A stretch of 48,298 nt of DNA from Clostridia bacterium (GTDB taxonomy: Bacteria > Bacillota > Clostridia > Oscillospirales > QAKW01), in assembly GCA_017436525.1 (NCBI GenBank), contig JAFSCX010000048.1, positions 1 to 48,298 on the forward strand. Direction: 5' to 3'. Position 1 is the stretch's first letter. Every line of letters starts with the position of its first letter. The notes below the pieces were generated by a model. That model was not told the DNA's origin, did not search any database, and saw only the letters and a list, made by a program, of their open reading frames with translations. Both the position numbers and the translations under genes were made by a program. This document shows positions 7,845 to 16,370 of this stretch, one piece after another.

Positions 7845-9932
7845 ATGACCTTGATTATTGCCGAGAAGCCAAGCCTTGCCCGAAATATCGCGGCGGGAAT
7901 CGGCAAAACCACCCGAAGGGATGGTTATCTGGAAGGGGAAGGATATTTGATCACCTGGGCCTTCGGCCATCTCTTTTCCCTTTGCGATATCGAGGATTAT
8001 ACAGGGCCTACCGCCGAAGGGCGATGGTCCATGGAGAATCTGCCCTGCTTCCCCAAAGAGTTCCGCTTTCAGCTGAGAAAAGGCGCCGATAAGCAGGTGG
8101 ATAGCGGCGTGGAGCGGCAGTTTCAAATTATTAAAAATCTTTGCAACCGTGAGGATGTGGATCGCATTGTCAATGCAGGAGACGCCGATCGGGAAGGGGA
8201 GATTATCATCCGCCTTTGCGTAAGCCATGGCTTGGAAAGCGAGAAGCCTTTTTATCGGCTGTGGCTGCCGGATCAGACGCCCGAGACGGTGGCGCAGGCC
8301 CTTTTGGAAATGAAAGAGGAGAAGGAATATCAATCCCTTGCCGATGAAGGCTTTGCCCGCACCTATGTCGATTGGCTTTACGGAGTGAATCTGACCCGCT
8401 ATGCCACCCTCAAGACAGGGGTTCTTCTGCGGGTCGGCAGAGTCATTGTGCCTATCGTAAAGGCCATTTATGATCGGGATAAGGCCATTGAGCATTTTAT
8501 TCCCGAAATCTATTATGCCCTGATCAGCAATAAAGAAACCAACGGGGAAGCGGTGGAACTGACCTCTTCCAAGAAATTTGATAAAAACAGCCTGAAAAAA
8601 GCCGAAGAATATGCCGCTCTCTTGAATAGCCAAGAGGCGGTGGTGGCAGATAAGAAGCAGAGAAAGACCACCCTGAAGCCCTCCAAGCTTTTCTCCCTTT
8701 CCAAGCTGCAAAATCTTCTGGGCAAAAAATATAAAATGCCCATGGAAGAGAGCCTGAAGCTTACCCAAGAGCTATATGAGGCGGGCTATATTACCTATCC
8801 CAGAACCAACTCGGAATATCTGGCCACTCAAGAAAAGGGGAAGATCAAAAAGCTTTTGGAGCAGATTGCCTCTTTGGGCTATGAGGTGGCCTTTCGGGGG
8901 GATAAGGGTGTATTTGATGATAGCAAGATCGAATCCCACTCAGCGCTCACGCCCACCCATCGAATCCCCAAAAAGGAAAATCTCAGTGAAAAGCAGATGC
9001 TGGTCTATCAGACCATCTTCCGCCGCTTCGCCGCCGTCTTTTGCGCGGAGGAGTGCATCGCGGAAAAGACAGAGATGACCATCAAGGCCGGGGAGATCGA
9101 GGAATTCAAATTAAAAGGAACGGTCATTCGCCGGCAGGGTTGGATGAAATATGATGATGGGGGGCAGAAGAATAAGCTGCTTCCCAATCTTGCGGTAGGC
9201 GATCGGGTGGCCATTGAATTTGCGCCCAAGGAAAAGGAGACCTCTCCGCCCCGCCATTATACCATTGAGACGCTGAACAACTACTTAAAGAATCCCTTTC
9301 GGGAGGAAAAGGCTGCCGCCGAGGAGCAGGATGACAGCGAGGAATACCGCGCCATCTTCGAGGGCCTTGAGCTGGGCACCGAAGCTACCCGCACCGGCAT
9401 TATCGGCAATGCGGTCAAGAGCCGTTATATTGAGCTGAAAAAGGATACCTACCGCCTGCTGCCCGATGGAGCCTATCTCATCGAGGAGCTGGAGCGGATG
9501 GGGATTGCCATGGATAAATATAAGACCAGCACCTTAGGGCAGGCCTTGAAAAAGGTTTATCGGGGAGAAATGCAGGTGGAAGAGAGCGTGGCGCTTGCGC
9601 AAGCGGAGATTCAAGAGATCTTCACCAAAAAGGAGCAGACCCGCGCCACCGATACCGATACCGGATTTTTCGGTGATGAGGTGGGCCCATGCCCTCTTTG
9701 CGGCGGGAAGGTAGTGAAGGGGCGCTACGGTTATGGATGCCTTGCTTATAAGGAGGGCTGTAAATTCCGGATCAACAGTGTCATCCTGCAGCGCACCATC
9801 CCCTTAAGCGCCGCCCGTAACCTCCTTGCGGTAGGCAGAAGCCAGAAGCTCTCCGGCTTTATTTCCAAAAACGGAAAAAGTTTTGATGCGATCTTGCGGC
9901 TGCAGGACGGAAAGATTATCTTTGATTTTTAG
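7845..9932 (+). CDS. topB: DNA topoisomerase III
   Basis: Type IA topoisomerase of 695 residues that cuts one strand to relax or decatenate DNA. It begins with the TOPRIM domain (LIIAEKPSLARNIA, about 3-16, and the acidic metal site NAGDADREGEIIIR, about 109-122). The catalytic-tyrosine motif GYITYPRTNSEYL lies at about 314-326 (Tyr about 318). The N-terminal EKPS and DADREGE motifs are typical of TopB. The C-terminus has a zinc-finger-like segment, CPLCGGKV...GCLAYKEGC (about 621-645). A strong RBS (AAAGGAGGGAAA) precedes the ATG. Confidence 0.95.
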   Translation: MTLIIAEKPSLARNIAAGIGKTTRRDGYLEGEGYLITWAFGHLFSLCDIEDYTGPTAEGRWSMENLPCFPKEFRFQLRKGADKQVDSGVERQFQIIKNLCNREDVDRIVNAGDADREGEIIIRLCVSHGLESEKPFYRLWLPDQTPETVAQALLEMKEEKEYQSLADEGFARTYVDWLYGVNLTRYATLKTGVLLRVGRVIVPIVKAIYDRDKAIEHFIPEIYYALISNKETNGEAVELTSSKKFDKNSLKKAEEYAALLNSQEAVVADKKQRKTTLKPSKLFSLSKLQNLLGKKYKMPMEESLKLTQELYEAGYITYPRTNSEYLATQEKGKIKKLLEQIASLGYEVAFRGDKGVFDDSKIESHSALTPTHRIPKKENLSEKQMLVYQTIFRRFAAVFCAEECIAEKTEMTIKAGEIEEFKLKGTVIRRQGWMKYDDGGQKNKLLPNLAVGDRVAIEFAPKEKETSPPRHYTIETLNNYLKNPFREEKAAAEEQDDSEEYRAIFEGLELGTEATRTGIIGNAVKSRYIELKKDTYRLLPDGAYLIEELERMGIAMDKYKTSTLGQALKKVYRGEMQVEESVALAQAEIQEIFTKKEQTRATDTDTGFFGDEVGPCPLCGGKVVKGRYGYGCLAYKEGCKFRINSVILQRTIPLSAARNLLAVGRSQKLSGFISKNGKSFDAILRLQDGKIIFDF

Positions 9933-9950
9933 AGAAATTTACGGAATTTA

Positions 9951-9980
9951 TTGACAAATTTTGCTTTAATATGTTAAAAT
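9951..9980 (+). promoter_or_regulatory. Promoter of the nhaC-type antiporter gene
   Basis: TTGACA (9951-9956) is followed, after 17-18 bases, by TTAAAAT with an upstream TG (extended -10, 9972-9980). It lies about 34 bases before the antiporter start. topB has no clear terminator before it, so read-through is possible. Confidence 0.65.
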
Positions 9981-10013
9981 GTTAAATATTTGTATTTTAG
10001 GAGGATTTTCAAG

Positions 10014-11804
10014 ATGAAACGGATGATCAAGTATCGCCGTGCATTGGTTACGCTGGGTTGCGTGCTGATGCTGGTATTTGCTTTGGGCTCTGTCCATTGC
10101 TTTGCCGATCTGGTGTTGGAGAATGGCGACACTTCTGTATCGGCTCCCGCTGATACTGATGGGGCAGTAGTAGAAGATACTGCCGCCACCGGTGCGGAAG
10201 AAGAGGTAGTAGAAGAAGAGCCGGCAGAGGTCGCTGAGGAGGAAGAGGAAGCTTACACCTCTCTTTTTGATAGCACTCCTTGGGCGCTTTTGCCTCCGGT
10301 GATTGCCATTGTATTGGCGCTGATTACCAAAGAGGTATATTCTTCCCTTTTTGTAGGAATTCTTTCCGGCGGTATTCTCTATGCCATCGGCGAGGGTGGA
10401 TTCAATTTTGAGACGATGTTTAATGCCGTTGTCCATGAGGGCTTTATTGTAAACCTTGCGGACGAATGGAATGTGGGTATTTTGATCTTCTTGGTGGTGC
10501 TGGGCGCCATTGTGGTTATGATGAACCGCGCAGGCGGAAGCCGCGCTTATGGGGATTGGGCTTCCAAGCGGATCAACAGCCGCAGAGGGGCAAATCTTGC
10601 AACCTTTGGTTTGGGCGCTTTGATCTTTGTGGACGATTATTTCAACTGCCTTACTGTAGGCAGCGTGATGCGTCCTATTACCGATAAGCAGAAGATTTCC
10701 CGCGCAAAGCTGGCTTATCTGATCGATGCCACCGCTGCTCCCATCTGCATCATCGCTCCTATTTCTTCTTGGGCGGCCGCCGTATCCGGTACGGTTGAGG
10801 GGGTTAACGGAATTTCCCTCTTTATTCAGACCATTCCCTATAACCTTTATGCTCTTTTAACCATTGCAATGGTGATCTTTATTTCTGTAACCGGCTTGGA
10901 TTACGGCCCCATGCGCCGCTTTGAGCAGAATGCGCTCAACGGCGATCTGCATACCTCCGGCGGTGAGCAATTTGCAGAGACTGCTGATGAAAAGGGCAAT
11001 TCCAAGGGCCGTGTCATTGATTTGATCATCCCGGTGGTCATTCTGATTGTTCTTTGCGTTGCCGGCATGGTTTATACCGGCGGCTTCTTTGCAGGCGAGA
11101 GCTTTATCAATGCTTTTGCCAATTGCGATGCGGCTTACGGCCTTGCAATGGGCTCCATTGCAGCGCTGATCATCGATATGATCTATTTCATCTGCCGCAG
11201 AGTGCTTACCTTTAAGGAGTGCACTTCCTCGATCCCCGAAGGCTTTAAGCAGATGGTTCCCGCCATCCTGATCCTGACCTTCGCTTGGGGCTTAAAGTCC
11301 ATGACCGGTCTGCTCAATGCCAGCACCTTTGTAGCTGCCATGGTAGAGGGCGCCACCGCTCTGCAGATTCTGCTCCCCTTGATTCTTTTCTTGGTTGCAG
11401 TATTGCTTTCCTTCGCTACCGGCACCTCTTGGGGCACCTTTGGGATCTTGATTCCCATTGTTACCGGTGTGTTTGAGAATCAGCTGGCCAATATCGGCGA
11501 GAACGGTGCGATCCCCTCTATGGTCATCATCTGCATCTCCGCTTGCCTTGCAGGCGCAGTATGCGGCGACCATTGCTCCCCCATCTCCGATACCACCATT
11601 ATGGCTTCGGCAGGCGCCAAGAGCGACCATGTGAACCATGTATCGACCCAGCTGCCTTATGCGTTGACCGTTGCAGCAGTTTGCTTGGTGGGTTATCTGA
11701 TTGCAGGCTTTGTGCAGAATGTATTTATTGTATTGGGTGTATCTTTGGTATTGCTGATTGCAATATTGACCCTGATCAAGGTTTTCCAAAAGAAAACAGT
11801 ATAA
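10014..11804 (+). CDS. nhaC: NhaC-family Na+/H+ antiporter
   Basis: Large membrane protein of 596 residues with about twelve hydrophobic helices, related to NhaC antiporters that exchange Na+ for H+. Family hallmarks include LGALIFVDDYFNCLTVG (about 201-217) and the C-terminal CGDHCSPISDTTIMAS (about 519-534). The N-terminus is unusual. A signal-peptide-like segment (about 1-34) ends at CFAD and leads into about 45 hydrophilic residues with a dense acidic stretch (EEEVVEEEPAEVAEEEEEAY, about 63-82) before the first transport helix. The start at 10014 follows AGGAGG; an upstream TTG at 9990 is not credible. A terminator follows directly. Confidence 0.9.
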   Translation: MKRMIKYRRALVTLGCVLMLVFALGSVHCFADLVLENGDTSVSAPADTDGAVVEDTAATGAEEEVVEEEPAEVAEEEEEAYTSLFDSTPWALLPPVIAIVLALITKEVYSSLFVGILSGGILYAIGEGGFNFETMFNAVVHEGFIVNLADEWNVGILIFLVVLGAIVVMMNRAGGSRAYGDWASKRINSRRGANLATFGLGALIFVDDYFNCLTVGSVMRPITDKQKISRAKLAYLIDATAAPICIIAPISSWAAAVSGTVEGVNGISLFIQTIPYNLYALLTIAMVIFISVTGLDYGPMRRFEQNALNGDLHTSGGEQFAETADEKGNSKGRVIDLIIPVVILIVLCVAGMVYTGGFFAGESFINAFANCDAAYGLAMGSIAALIIDMIYFICRRVLTFKECTSSIPEGFKQMVPAILILTFAWGLKSMTGLLNASTFVAAMVEGATALQILLPLILFLVAVLLSFATGTSWGTFGILIPIVTGVFENQLANIGENGAIPSMVIICISACLAGAVCGDHCSPISDTTIMASAGAKSDHVNHVSTQLPYALTVAAVCLVGYLIAGFVQNVFIVLGVSLVLLIAILTLIKVFQKKTV

Positions 11805-11812
11805 CTAAAACT

Positions 11813-11846
11813 AAAAAATACGAGCGGCAAGCCGCTCGTATTTTTT
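11813..11846 (+). terminator. Terminator after the antiporter gene
   Basis: AAAAAATACGAGCGGC (11813-11828) pairs with GCCGCTCGTATTTTTT (11831-11846), leaving a tight loop. It ends in six T residues and has an A tract on the left. It separates nhaC from the MarR-controlled operon. Confidence 0.9.
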
Positions 11847-11852
11847 ACCCTC

Positions 11853-11910
11853 AATTAGTTGACAACTCAACTAATTTGGAATATAATTTAGTTGATAGAT
11901 GCAACTAATT
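11853..11910 (+). promoter_or_regulatory. MarR promoter with two operator-like inverted repeats
   Basis: A near-consensus promoter: TTGACA at 11859-11864, a 17-bp spacer, and TATAAT at 11882-11887. The -35 box sits inside a perfect 10-bp inverted repeat, AATTAGTTGA-CAAC-TCAACTAATT (11853-11876). A second copy, TTAGTTG-N7-CAACTAA (11888-11908), begins directly after the -10 box. Both carry the half-site TTAGTTG/CAACTAA, with a 6-base gap in the first and 7 in the second. This is the layout expected of an autoregulated MarR repressor. Confidence 0.85.
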
Positions 11911-11925
11911 GAGAGGAGTTTTAAG

Positions 11926-12375
11926 ATGGACATTTTCAGAAAAAGCTTTTTTCGCATCCATAGAATTGCCCAGCGCTATTATAATTCTAAAATGGAAGAA
12001 GGGCTCACCGCTCAAGAGGCCCATGCTTTGCGGATCATCTCCTTTCGGAAGACAACAACCCAGCAGCTCCTTGCTGATCGGTTGGGGGTAGATAAATCTC
12101 AGGTAACCCGTTTGGTTAAAAAATTAGAGCAAGAAGGGTATCTTACCCGCACCGTCAATCCTGAGGATCGGCGGGAGAAGCTGATCTCTGCCACCCCTAA
12201 GGCTGATGCAGTGCGGGAGCAGGATCTTGCTCTGACGGGGCGGTTTTATGAATGGTTGCTCTCGGAAATGAACGAGGAGGAGAGAGAGGCTTTGGCGAAG
12301 ACCCTTGAGGGGTTGCTGGAGCGTGCGATAGAGGCACGCAGAAATGGGTTTTCTGAATTGGAGGAAGATCAATGA
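11926..12375 (+). CDS. MarR family transcriptional regulator
   Basis: Dimeric winged-helix repressor of 149 residues. The DNA-binding core (about 35-95) includes TTQQLLADRLGVDKSQVTRLVKKLEQEGYLTR and the wing VNPEDRREKLISAT. The flanking N- and C-terminal helices would form the dimer interface. MarR proteins usually release DNA on binding a small molecule. The start at 11926 has GAGGAG upstream. The stop overlaps the first exporter gene (ATGA). The TTAGTTG palindromes on the promoter are the probable binding sites. It likely represses its own operon until a toxic compound that the exporter removes is present; that last point is inference. Confidence 0.9.
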   Translation: MDIFRKSFFRIHRIAQRYYNSKMEEGLTAQEAHALRIISFRKTTTQQLLADRLGVDKSQVTRLVKKLEQEGYLTRTVNPEDRREKLISATPKADAVREQDLALTGRFYEWLLSEMNEEEREALAKTLEGLLERAIEARRNGFSELEEDQ

Positions 12376-14084
12376 AATTGATCATTCGGTATATACGTCC
12401 TTATTTGAAGCAGATGTCCTTGGGGCTGGTTATTAAATTTTTCGGCACCATTATGGATCTATTTCTGCCCTATATCCTTGCCCATATCATTGATCAGGTC
12501 ATTCCCCTTAAGGAAATGGCTCCGGTGCTATGGTGGGGCGCTCTGATGATCCTTTGCGCGGCGGTTGCATGGATCACCAATATTATTGCCAATCGAATGG
12601 CTTCTTTGGTGGCAAAAAAATCCATCTTTGCCATCCGCCATGATCTTTTTGAAAAGATCTTTTCTTTGGGCAATGCGCAGGTAGATCAAGCGACGATCCC
12701 TTCTCTCATTTCTCGGATGACCACCGATACTTATAATCTCCATCGGATGATCGGTATGATGCAGCGCATCGGAATCCGCGCACCGATTTTGCTGCTGGGT
12801 GGGATTCTGGTTACATGGACGCTGGATTGGGTATTGGCGGCAATCCTTATGGCGATTTTGCCGATCATGGGAATCATTGTATATCGGATTTCCAAATCGG
12901 GTGTTCCTCTGTATACCGCCTTGCAGGAAAAAAACGATGCGCTGGTCCGTAAGGTGCGGGAGAGCATCGGCGGAATTCGCGTCATCAAGGCCTTATCCAA
13001 GGAAAAGGATGAAAAAGATCGGTTTTTTGAGGTAAACCGCAAGGTATATCAAGCCGAGACCCATGCCAATCGGATCATGGCCATCAATTCGCCCATTATG
13101 AATTTGATTTTGAATTTAGGGTTGGTATTGGTAGTGGCAGTGGGCGCGTGGCGGGTCCAGATCGGTGCAACCGGCGTAGGGACCATTACCGCCTTTTTAT
13201 CCTATTTCACCATCATTCTGAATGCCATGCTGACCTTGACCCGTGTGCTGACCATGTATTCCCGCTCGCTGGCTTCTGCTCGCCGGATCGGGGAGGTGCT
13301 TGCGCTTCCGCCGGTTTTGCAGCCGGAAGCGCAGCAAGGGGGCGCAAGAGAGGAGGCGATTCGCTTTGAGAATGTCTGCTTCTCCTATCATAAAAAGAAA
13401 AACAATCTGGATTCCATCTCCTTTTCCTTGGGAAAGGGGGAGCGCCTTGGAATCTTAGGCGCCACCGGCGCGGGAAAAAGCACCATCGCTTCTTTGCTGA
13501 TGCGCTTCTATGATCCCGATGCGGGGCGGATTTTGCTCAAAGGCAAGGATCTTAGATCTATGCCCCCTCAGGAGATTCGAAAAGCTTTTGGGGTGGTCTT
13601 TCAAAATGATCAGCTTTTCCGCACAACCATTGGGGAGAATGTGCGAATCGGGCGAGAGATTTCCGAGGAGGCAGTCATTGAAGCATTGAAGGATGCGCAG
13701 GGGGAAGGATTTGTAGCAGAAAAGGGCGGAATCGAGGCGATGATTGAGCCCAAGGCCTCCAATCTTTCCGGCGGGCAAAAGCAGCGCCTTTTGATTGCGA
13801 GAGCCTTGGCAGGTAAGCCGGAATTTTTGATTCTGGATGATTCCTCCAGCGCCCTTGATTTCAAGACCGATGCGGCCTTGCGCAAGGTCTTGCGGGAAAA
13901 ATATGCCGATACCACCGCCATCCTCATCGCCCAGCGGGTAAGCGCAGTGCGGGATTGCGATCAGATCTTGGTATTGGAGGAGGGAAAAATGGCAGGCCTT
14001 GGCTCCCATGAGGATTTAATGGAGAACTGCCCGCTTTATCGGGAGATTTATCGGTTGCAGACAGGGGAGGAGGCGAGAACATGA
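12372..14084 (+). CDS. ABC exporter subunit A (degenerate-site half)
   Basis: Half-transporter of 570 residues: six membrane helices (about 15-310) fused to an ABC ATPase (about 330-565). Walker A is GATGAGKST (about 362-370) and the signature LSGGQKQ is canonical (about 464). Walker B reads LILDDSSSALD (about 485-495), with Asp where the catalytic Glu normally stands. This is the pattern of the non-hydrolysing site in heterodimeric exporters such as BmrCD or TM287/288, and the next gene supplies the complementary half. It overlaps both neighbours by four bases (ATGA). It belongs to the multidrug/lipid exporter class, but the substrate is unknown. Control by the MarR regulator suggests drug or metabolite efflux. 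Confidence 0.92.
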   Translation: MKLIIRYIRPYLKQMSLGLVIKFFGTIMDLFLPYILAHIIDQVIPLKEMAPVLWWGALMILCAAVAWITNIIANRMASLVAKKSIFAIRHDLFEKIFSLGNAQVDQATIPSLISRMTTDTYNLHRMIGMMQRIGIRAPILLLGGILVTWTLDWVLAAILMAILPIMGIIVYRISKSGVPLYTALQEKNDALVRKVRESIGGIRVIKALSKEKDEKDRFFEVNRKVYQAETHANRIMAINSPIMNLILNLGLVLVVAVGAWRVQIGATGVGTITAFLSYFTIILNAMLTLTRVLTMYSRSLASARRIGEVLALPPVLQPEAQQGGAREEAIRFENVCFSYHKKKNNLDSISFSLGKGERLGILGATGAGKSTIASLLMRFYDPDAGRILLKGKDLRSMPPQEIRKAFGVVFQNDQLFRTTIGENVRIGREISEEAVIEALKDAQGEGFVAEKGGIEAMIEPKASNLSGGQKQRLLIARALAGKPEFLILDDSSSALDFKTDAALRKVLREKYADTTAILIAQRVSAVRDCDQILVLEEGKMAGLGSHEDLMENCPLYREIYRLQTGEEART

Positions 14085-15835
14085 AAAAAGAACGTCGATT
14101 TCGCTCCACCCTTTTGCGCCTTGGAAGCTATCTGATCCAATATAAATGGTTTTTAGGCGTGGCCATTCTTTTGGCTCTTGCCGCCAATATTTTGGCATTG
14201 ATTGCTCCCGATCTTTCGGGAAAGGCCATTGATGCGGCGGTGGGGGCAGGGAAGGTGGATTTTGAGGCGGTTTTCCGCTATGCAGGCTGGATGGCGCTTC
14301 TTTATCTTGCCTCGGCCATCCTTTCTTATCTTTTGCAGGTGGTGATGATCCATATTGCAAGAAATGTAACCTTTCGGCTGCGGCAGGATCTCTTTGAGCG
14401 GCTGACCGATCTGCCCGTGCGCTTTTTCGATAGCCATCCGCCGGGGGACATTTTGAGCCGTATTTCCTATGATGCCGATAATATCAGCGAGACATTGGCA
14501 TCGGATGTGGTCCATATCTTTACTGCGATTGTAACCATTGTGGGCTCCCTTATCATGATGCTTCGGATCAGCCCTGCTATGATGCTGGTTTTCCTTGTTA
14601 CCATCCCGCTTTCCATCCTTCTAACCCGCTTTATTACCAAGCGAACCCGCCCCCTCTTTCGGGCGCGGAGCAAAAAGCTGGGCGAATTGAATGATTTTGT
14701 GGAAGAAAAAATCTCGGGGCAGAAGACCTTGAAATCCTATAATCAGGAAGAGAATGTGCTTTGTGAATTCGATGCGGTGGATGAGACGGTGGTGGAAGCC
14801 TATTATCGGGCCGAATATTTCGGCAGCACCATGGGCCCGTCCATGAATGTCATCAATAATCTTTCCCTTGCTCTGATCTCGGTATTGGGCGCCATCCTTT
14901 ATATCGGAAGCGGGGGCGCCGCCATTACCATCGGTAAGATTTCCAGCTTTGTGATCTATAGCCGGAAATTCTCCGGCCCTATTCATGAGATTGCCAATAT
15001 TTTCAGCGAGTTGCAATCGGCTCTTGCCGCCGCCGAGCGGATCTTCTCGTTGATGGACGAGGAGCCGGAAGAGGCGGATCTGCCCCAAGCGATTGCGCCT
15101 GAGCAGGTGAGAGGGGATGTGCGATTAGAGAAGGTCTCTTTTGGTTATACGCCTCAGCGGGAGATTCTTCATGATTTTTCACTGGAAGCACGCCCCGGCC
15201 AGTTGATCGCAGTCGTGGGCCCCACCGGCGCAGGAAAGACCACGTTGATCAATTTGCTGATGCGGTTTTATGAAGCGGAGAACGGAAAGATTTTGCTGGA
15301 TGAGCGGGAGATCCATGAGATTACAAGGGATCGCTTGCGCCTTTCCTATTCCATGGTTTTGCAGGATACCTGGCTTTTCTATGGGACGATTTATGATAAT
15401 ATTGCCTACGGCCGTCCCGATGCCACCGAAGAGGAGGTCATGAGAGCGGCAAAGGCCGCAGGGGTAGATCGATTTGTGGAGGCGTTGCCCGAGGGTTATC
15501 AAACCATTCTCACCGATGATGCCGCCAATATCTCCAAAGGCCAGAAGCAGCTGCTGACCATTGCCCGCGCCATGCTGATGGATTGCTCCATGCTGATTTT
15601 GGATGAGGCTACCTCCAATGTGGATACCCGCACCGAAAAGCTGGTGCAGGCGGCCATGCGCCGCTTGATGCAGGAGAAGACCTGCTTTGTTGTAGCCCAT
15701 CGTCTCTCTACCATCCTGGATGCCGATCTGATTTTGGTGGTAAAGGACGGCGAGATTGTCCAGCGGGGCACCCATCAAGAAATGATGGAACAAGGTGGAT
15801 TCTATCGGGAACTTTATAATGCTCAATTTGAGTAA
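14081..15835 (+). CDS. ABC exporter subunit B (catalytic half)
   Basis: Partner half-transporter of 584 residues: six membrane helices (about 20-320) and an ATPase domain (about 345-580). Walker A is GPTGAGKTT (about 379-387) and Walker B LILDEATSNVD keeps the catalytic Glu (about 507). The ABC signature is altered to ISKGQKQ (about 484) instead of LSGGQ. The intact Walker motifs here and the intact signature in subunit A together make one good ATP site. The altered signature here and the altered Walker B there make the degenerate one. That reciprocity is strong evidence that the two subunits work as a heterodimer. It is the last gene of the operon, followed by 107-bp tandem repeats. Confidence 0.93.
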   Translation: MKKERRFRSTLLRLGSYLIQYKWFLGVAILLALAANILALIAPDLSGKAIDAAVGAGKVDFEAVFRYAGWMALLYLASAILSYLLQVVMIHIARNVTFRLRQDLFERLTDLPVRFFDSHPPGDILSRISYDADNISETLASDVVHIFTAIVTIVGSLIMMLRISPAMMLVFLVTIPLSILLTRFITKRTRPLFRARSKKLGELNDFVEEKISGQKTLKSYNQEENVLCEFDAVDETVVEAYYRAEYFGSTMGPSMNVINNLSLALISVLGAILYIGSGGAAITIGKISSFVIYSRKFSGPIHEIANIFSELQSALAAAERIFSLMDEEPEEADLPQAIAPEQVRGDVRLEKVSFGYTPQREILHDFSLEARPGQLIAVVGPTGAGKTTLINLLMRFYEAENGKILLDEREIHEITRDRLRLSYSMVLQDTWLFYGTIYDNIAYGRPDATEEEVMRAAKAAGVDRFVEALPEGYQTILTDDAANISKGQKQLLTIARAMLMDCSMLILDEATSNVDTRTEKLVQAAMRRLMQEKTCFVVAHRLSTILDADLILVVKDGEIVQRGTHQEMMEQGGFYRELYNAQFE

Positions 15836-16171
15836 AACCGCTGAAAAGCGGCACTTCTTCCGCCTTTCCGCTCTCGCCGTATCGATATACGCTTATCGAT
15901 CGGAGAAAGCGAAAGCTGCACCACTTTTGAGCGGTTTTCAGCGAATTTTGAAAAGCGGCACTTCTTCCACCTTTCTGCTCTCGCCGTATCGATATACGCT
16001 TATCGATCGGAGAAAGCGAAAGCTGCACCACTTTTGAGCGGTTTTCAGCGAATTTTGAAAAGCGGCACTTCTTCCGCCTTTCCGCTCTCGCCGTATCGAT
16101 ATACGCTTATCGATCGGAGAAAGCGAAAGCTGCACCACTTTTGAGCGGTTTTCAGCGAATTTTGAAAAGCG
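15834..16171. repeat. Three tandem 107-bp palindromic repeats
   Basis: Three copies with an exact 107-base period start at 15844, 15951 and 16058, with a truncated start of a fourth at 16165. Copies 1 and 3 look identical, and copy 2 differs at two positions (CACC for CGCC and TCTG for TCCG). The first unit has imperfect terminal inverted repeats, AAAACCGCTGAAAAGCGG (15834-15851) and CCACTTTTGAGCGGTTTT (15921-15938). Each unit has a central palindrome, GCCGTAT-CGAT-ATACGC, flanked by TTTCC-rich and GGAAA-rich arms. The array begins inside the stop codon of the ABC exporter gene. No protein in it is credible. Spacer content is not variable, so it is not CRISPR. Confidence 0.85.
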
Positions 16172-16194
16172 GTATAAAAATTTCAATTAAAATT

Positions 16195-16231
16195 AAAATC
16201 GGGAAGTGCATTTTGCACTTCCCGATTTTTT
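16195..16231. terminator. Bidirectional terminator between exporter and serS
   Basis: A 16-bp stem, AAAATCGGGAAGTGCA with TGCACTTCCCGATTTT, has a TTT loop, a T run on the right and an A tract on the left. It can end the exporter operon on the plus strand and transcripts emerging from the serS hairpin array on the minus strand. Confidence 0.85.
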
Positions 16232-16239
16232 CCTTATCA

Positions 16240-16370
16240 TTTTCCCGATAGGGAAAATCTTTCACTTTGCTTGAAAAGCAAAATTTCACTCCGCCGAAAG
16301 GCGGAATTTCACTTTCTGCCGAACGGCAGAAAATTTCACTGATTGTATGGAAATTTATTTCCGTACAATC
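16240..16370 (-). repeat. Five-hairpin array after serS
   Basis: Five hairpins follow one another with almost constant spacers. They are TTTTCCC/GGGAAAA (16240-16257), TTTGCTT/AAGCAAA (16266-16282), CCGCC/GGCGG (16291-16304), TTCTGCCG/CGGCAGAA (16314-16331), and a 13-bp stem (16341-16353 with 16358-16370, one G-T pair). The spacers are (A/T)(A/C)TTTCACT, read on the serS strand as AGTGAAATT. The last stem contains the final codons of serS and its stop codon lies in the loop. Stem sequences differ completely while the form is kept. The array is probably transcribed as the serS 3' untranslated region. A similar array follows the U32 gene at 34709-34828. Confidence 0.85.

Noticed and set aside
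15834-16171. CRISPR array
   Set aside because: The repeats are directly contiguous at 107 bp with no variable spacers, and no cas gene is present.
15708-16186. Small frames inside the 107-bp repeats
   Set aside because: They merely translate the tandem palindromes in several frames on both strands, producing repetitive peptides without an RBS.
16240-16370. CRISPR-like reading of the AATTTCACT repeats
   Set aside because: The constant part is only 8-9 nt and the parts between are palindromic hairpins of 13-30 nt, not spacers.
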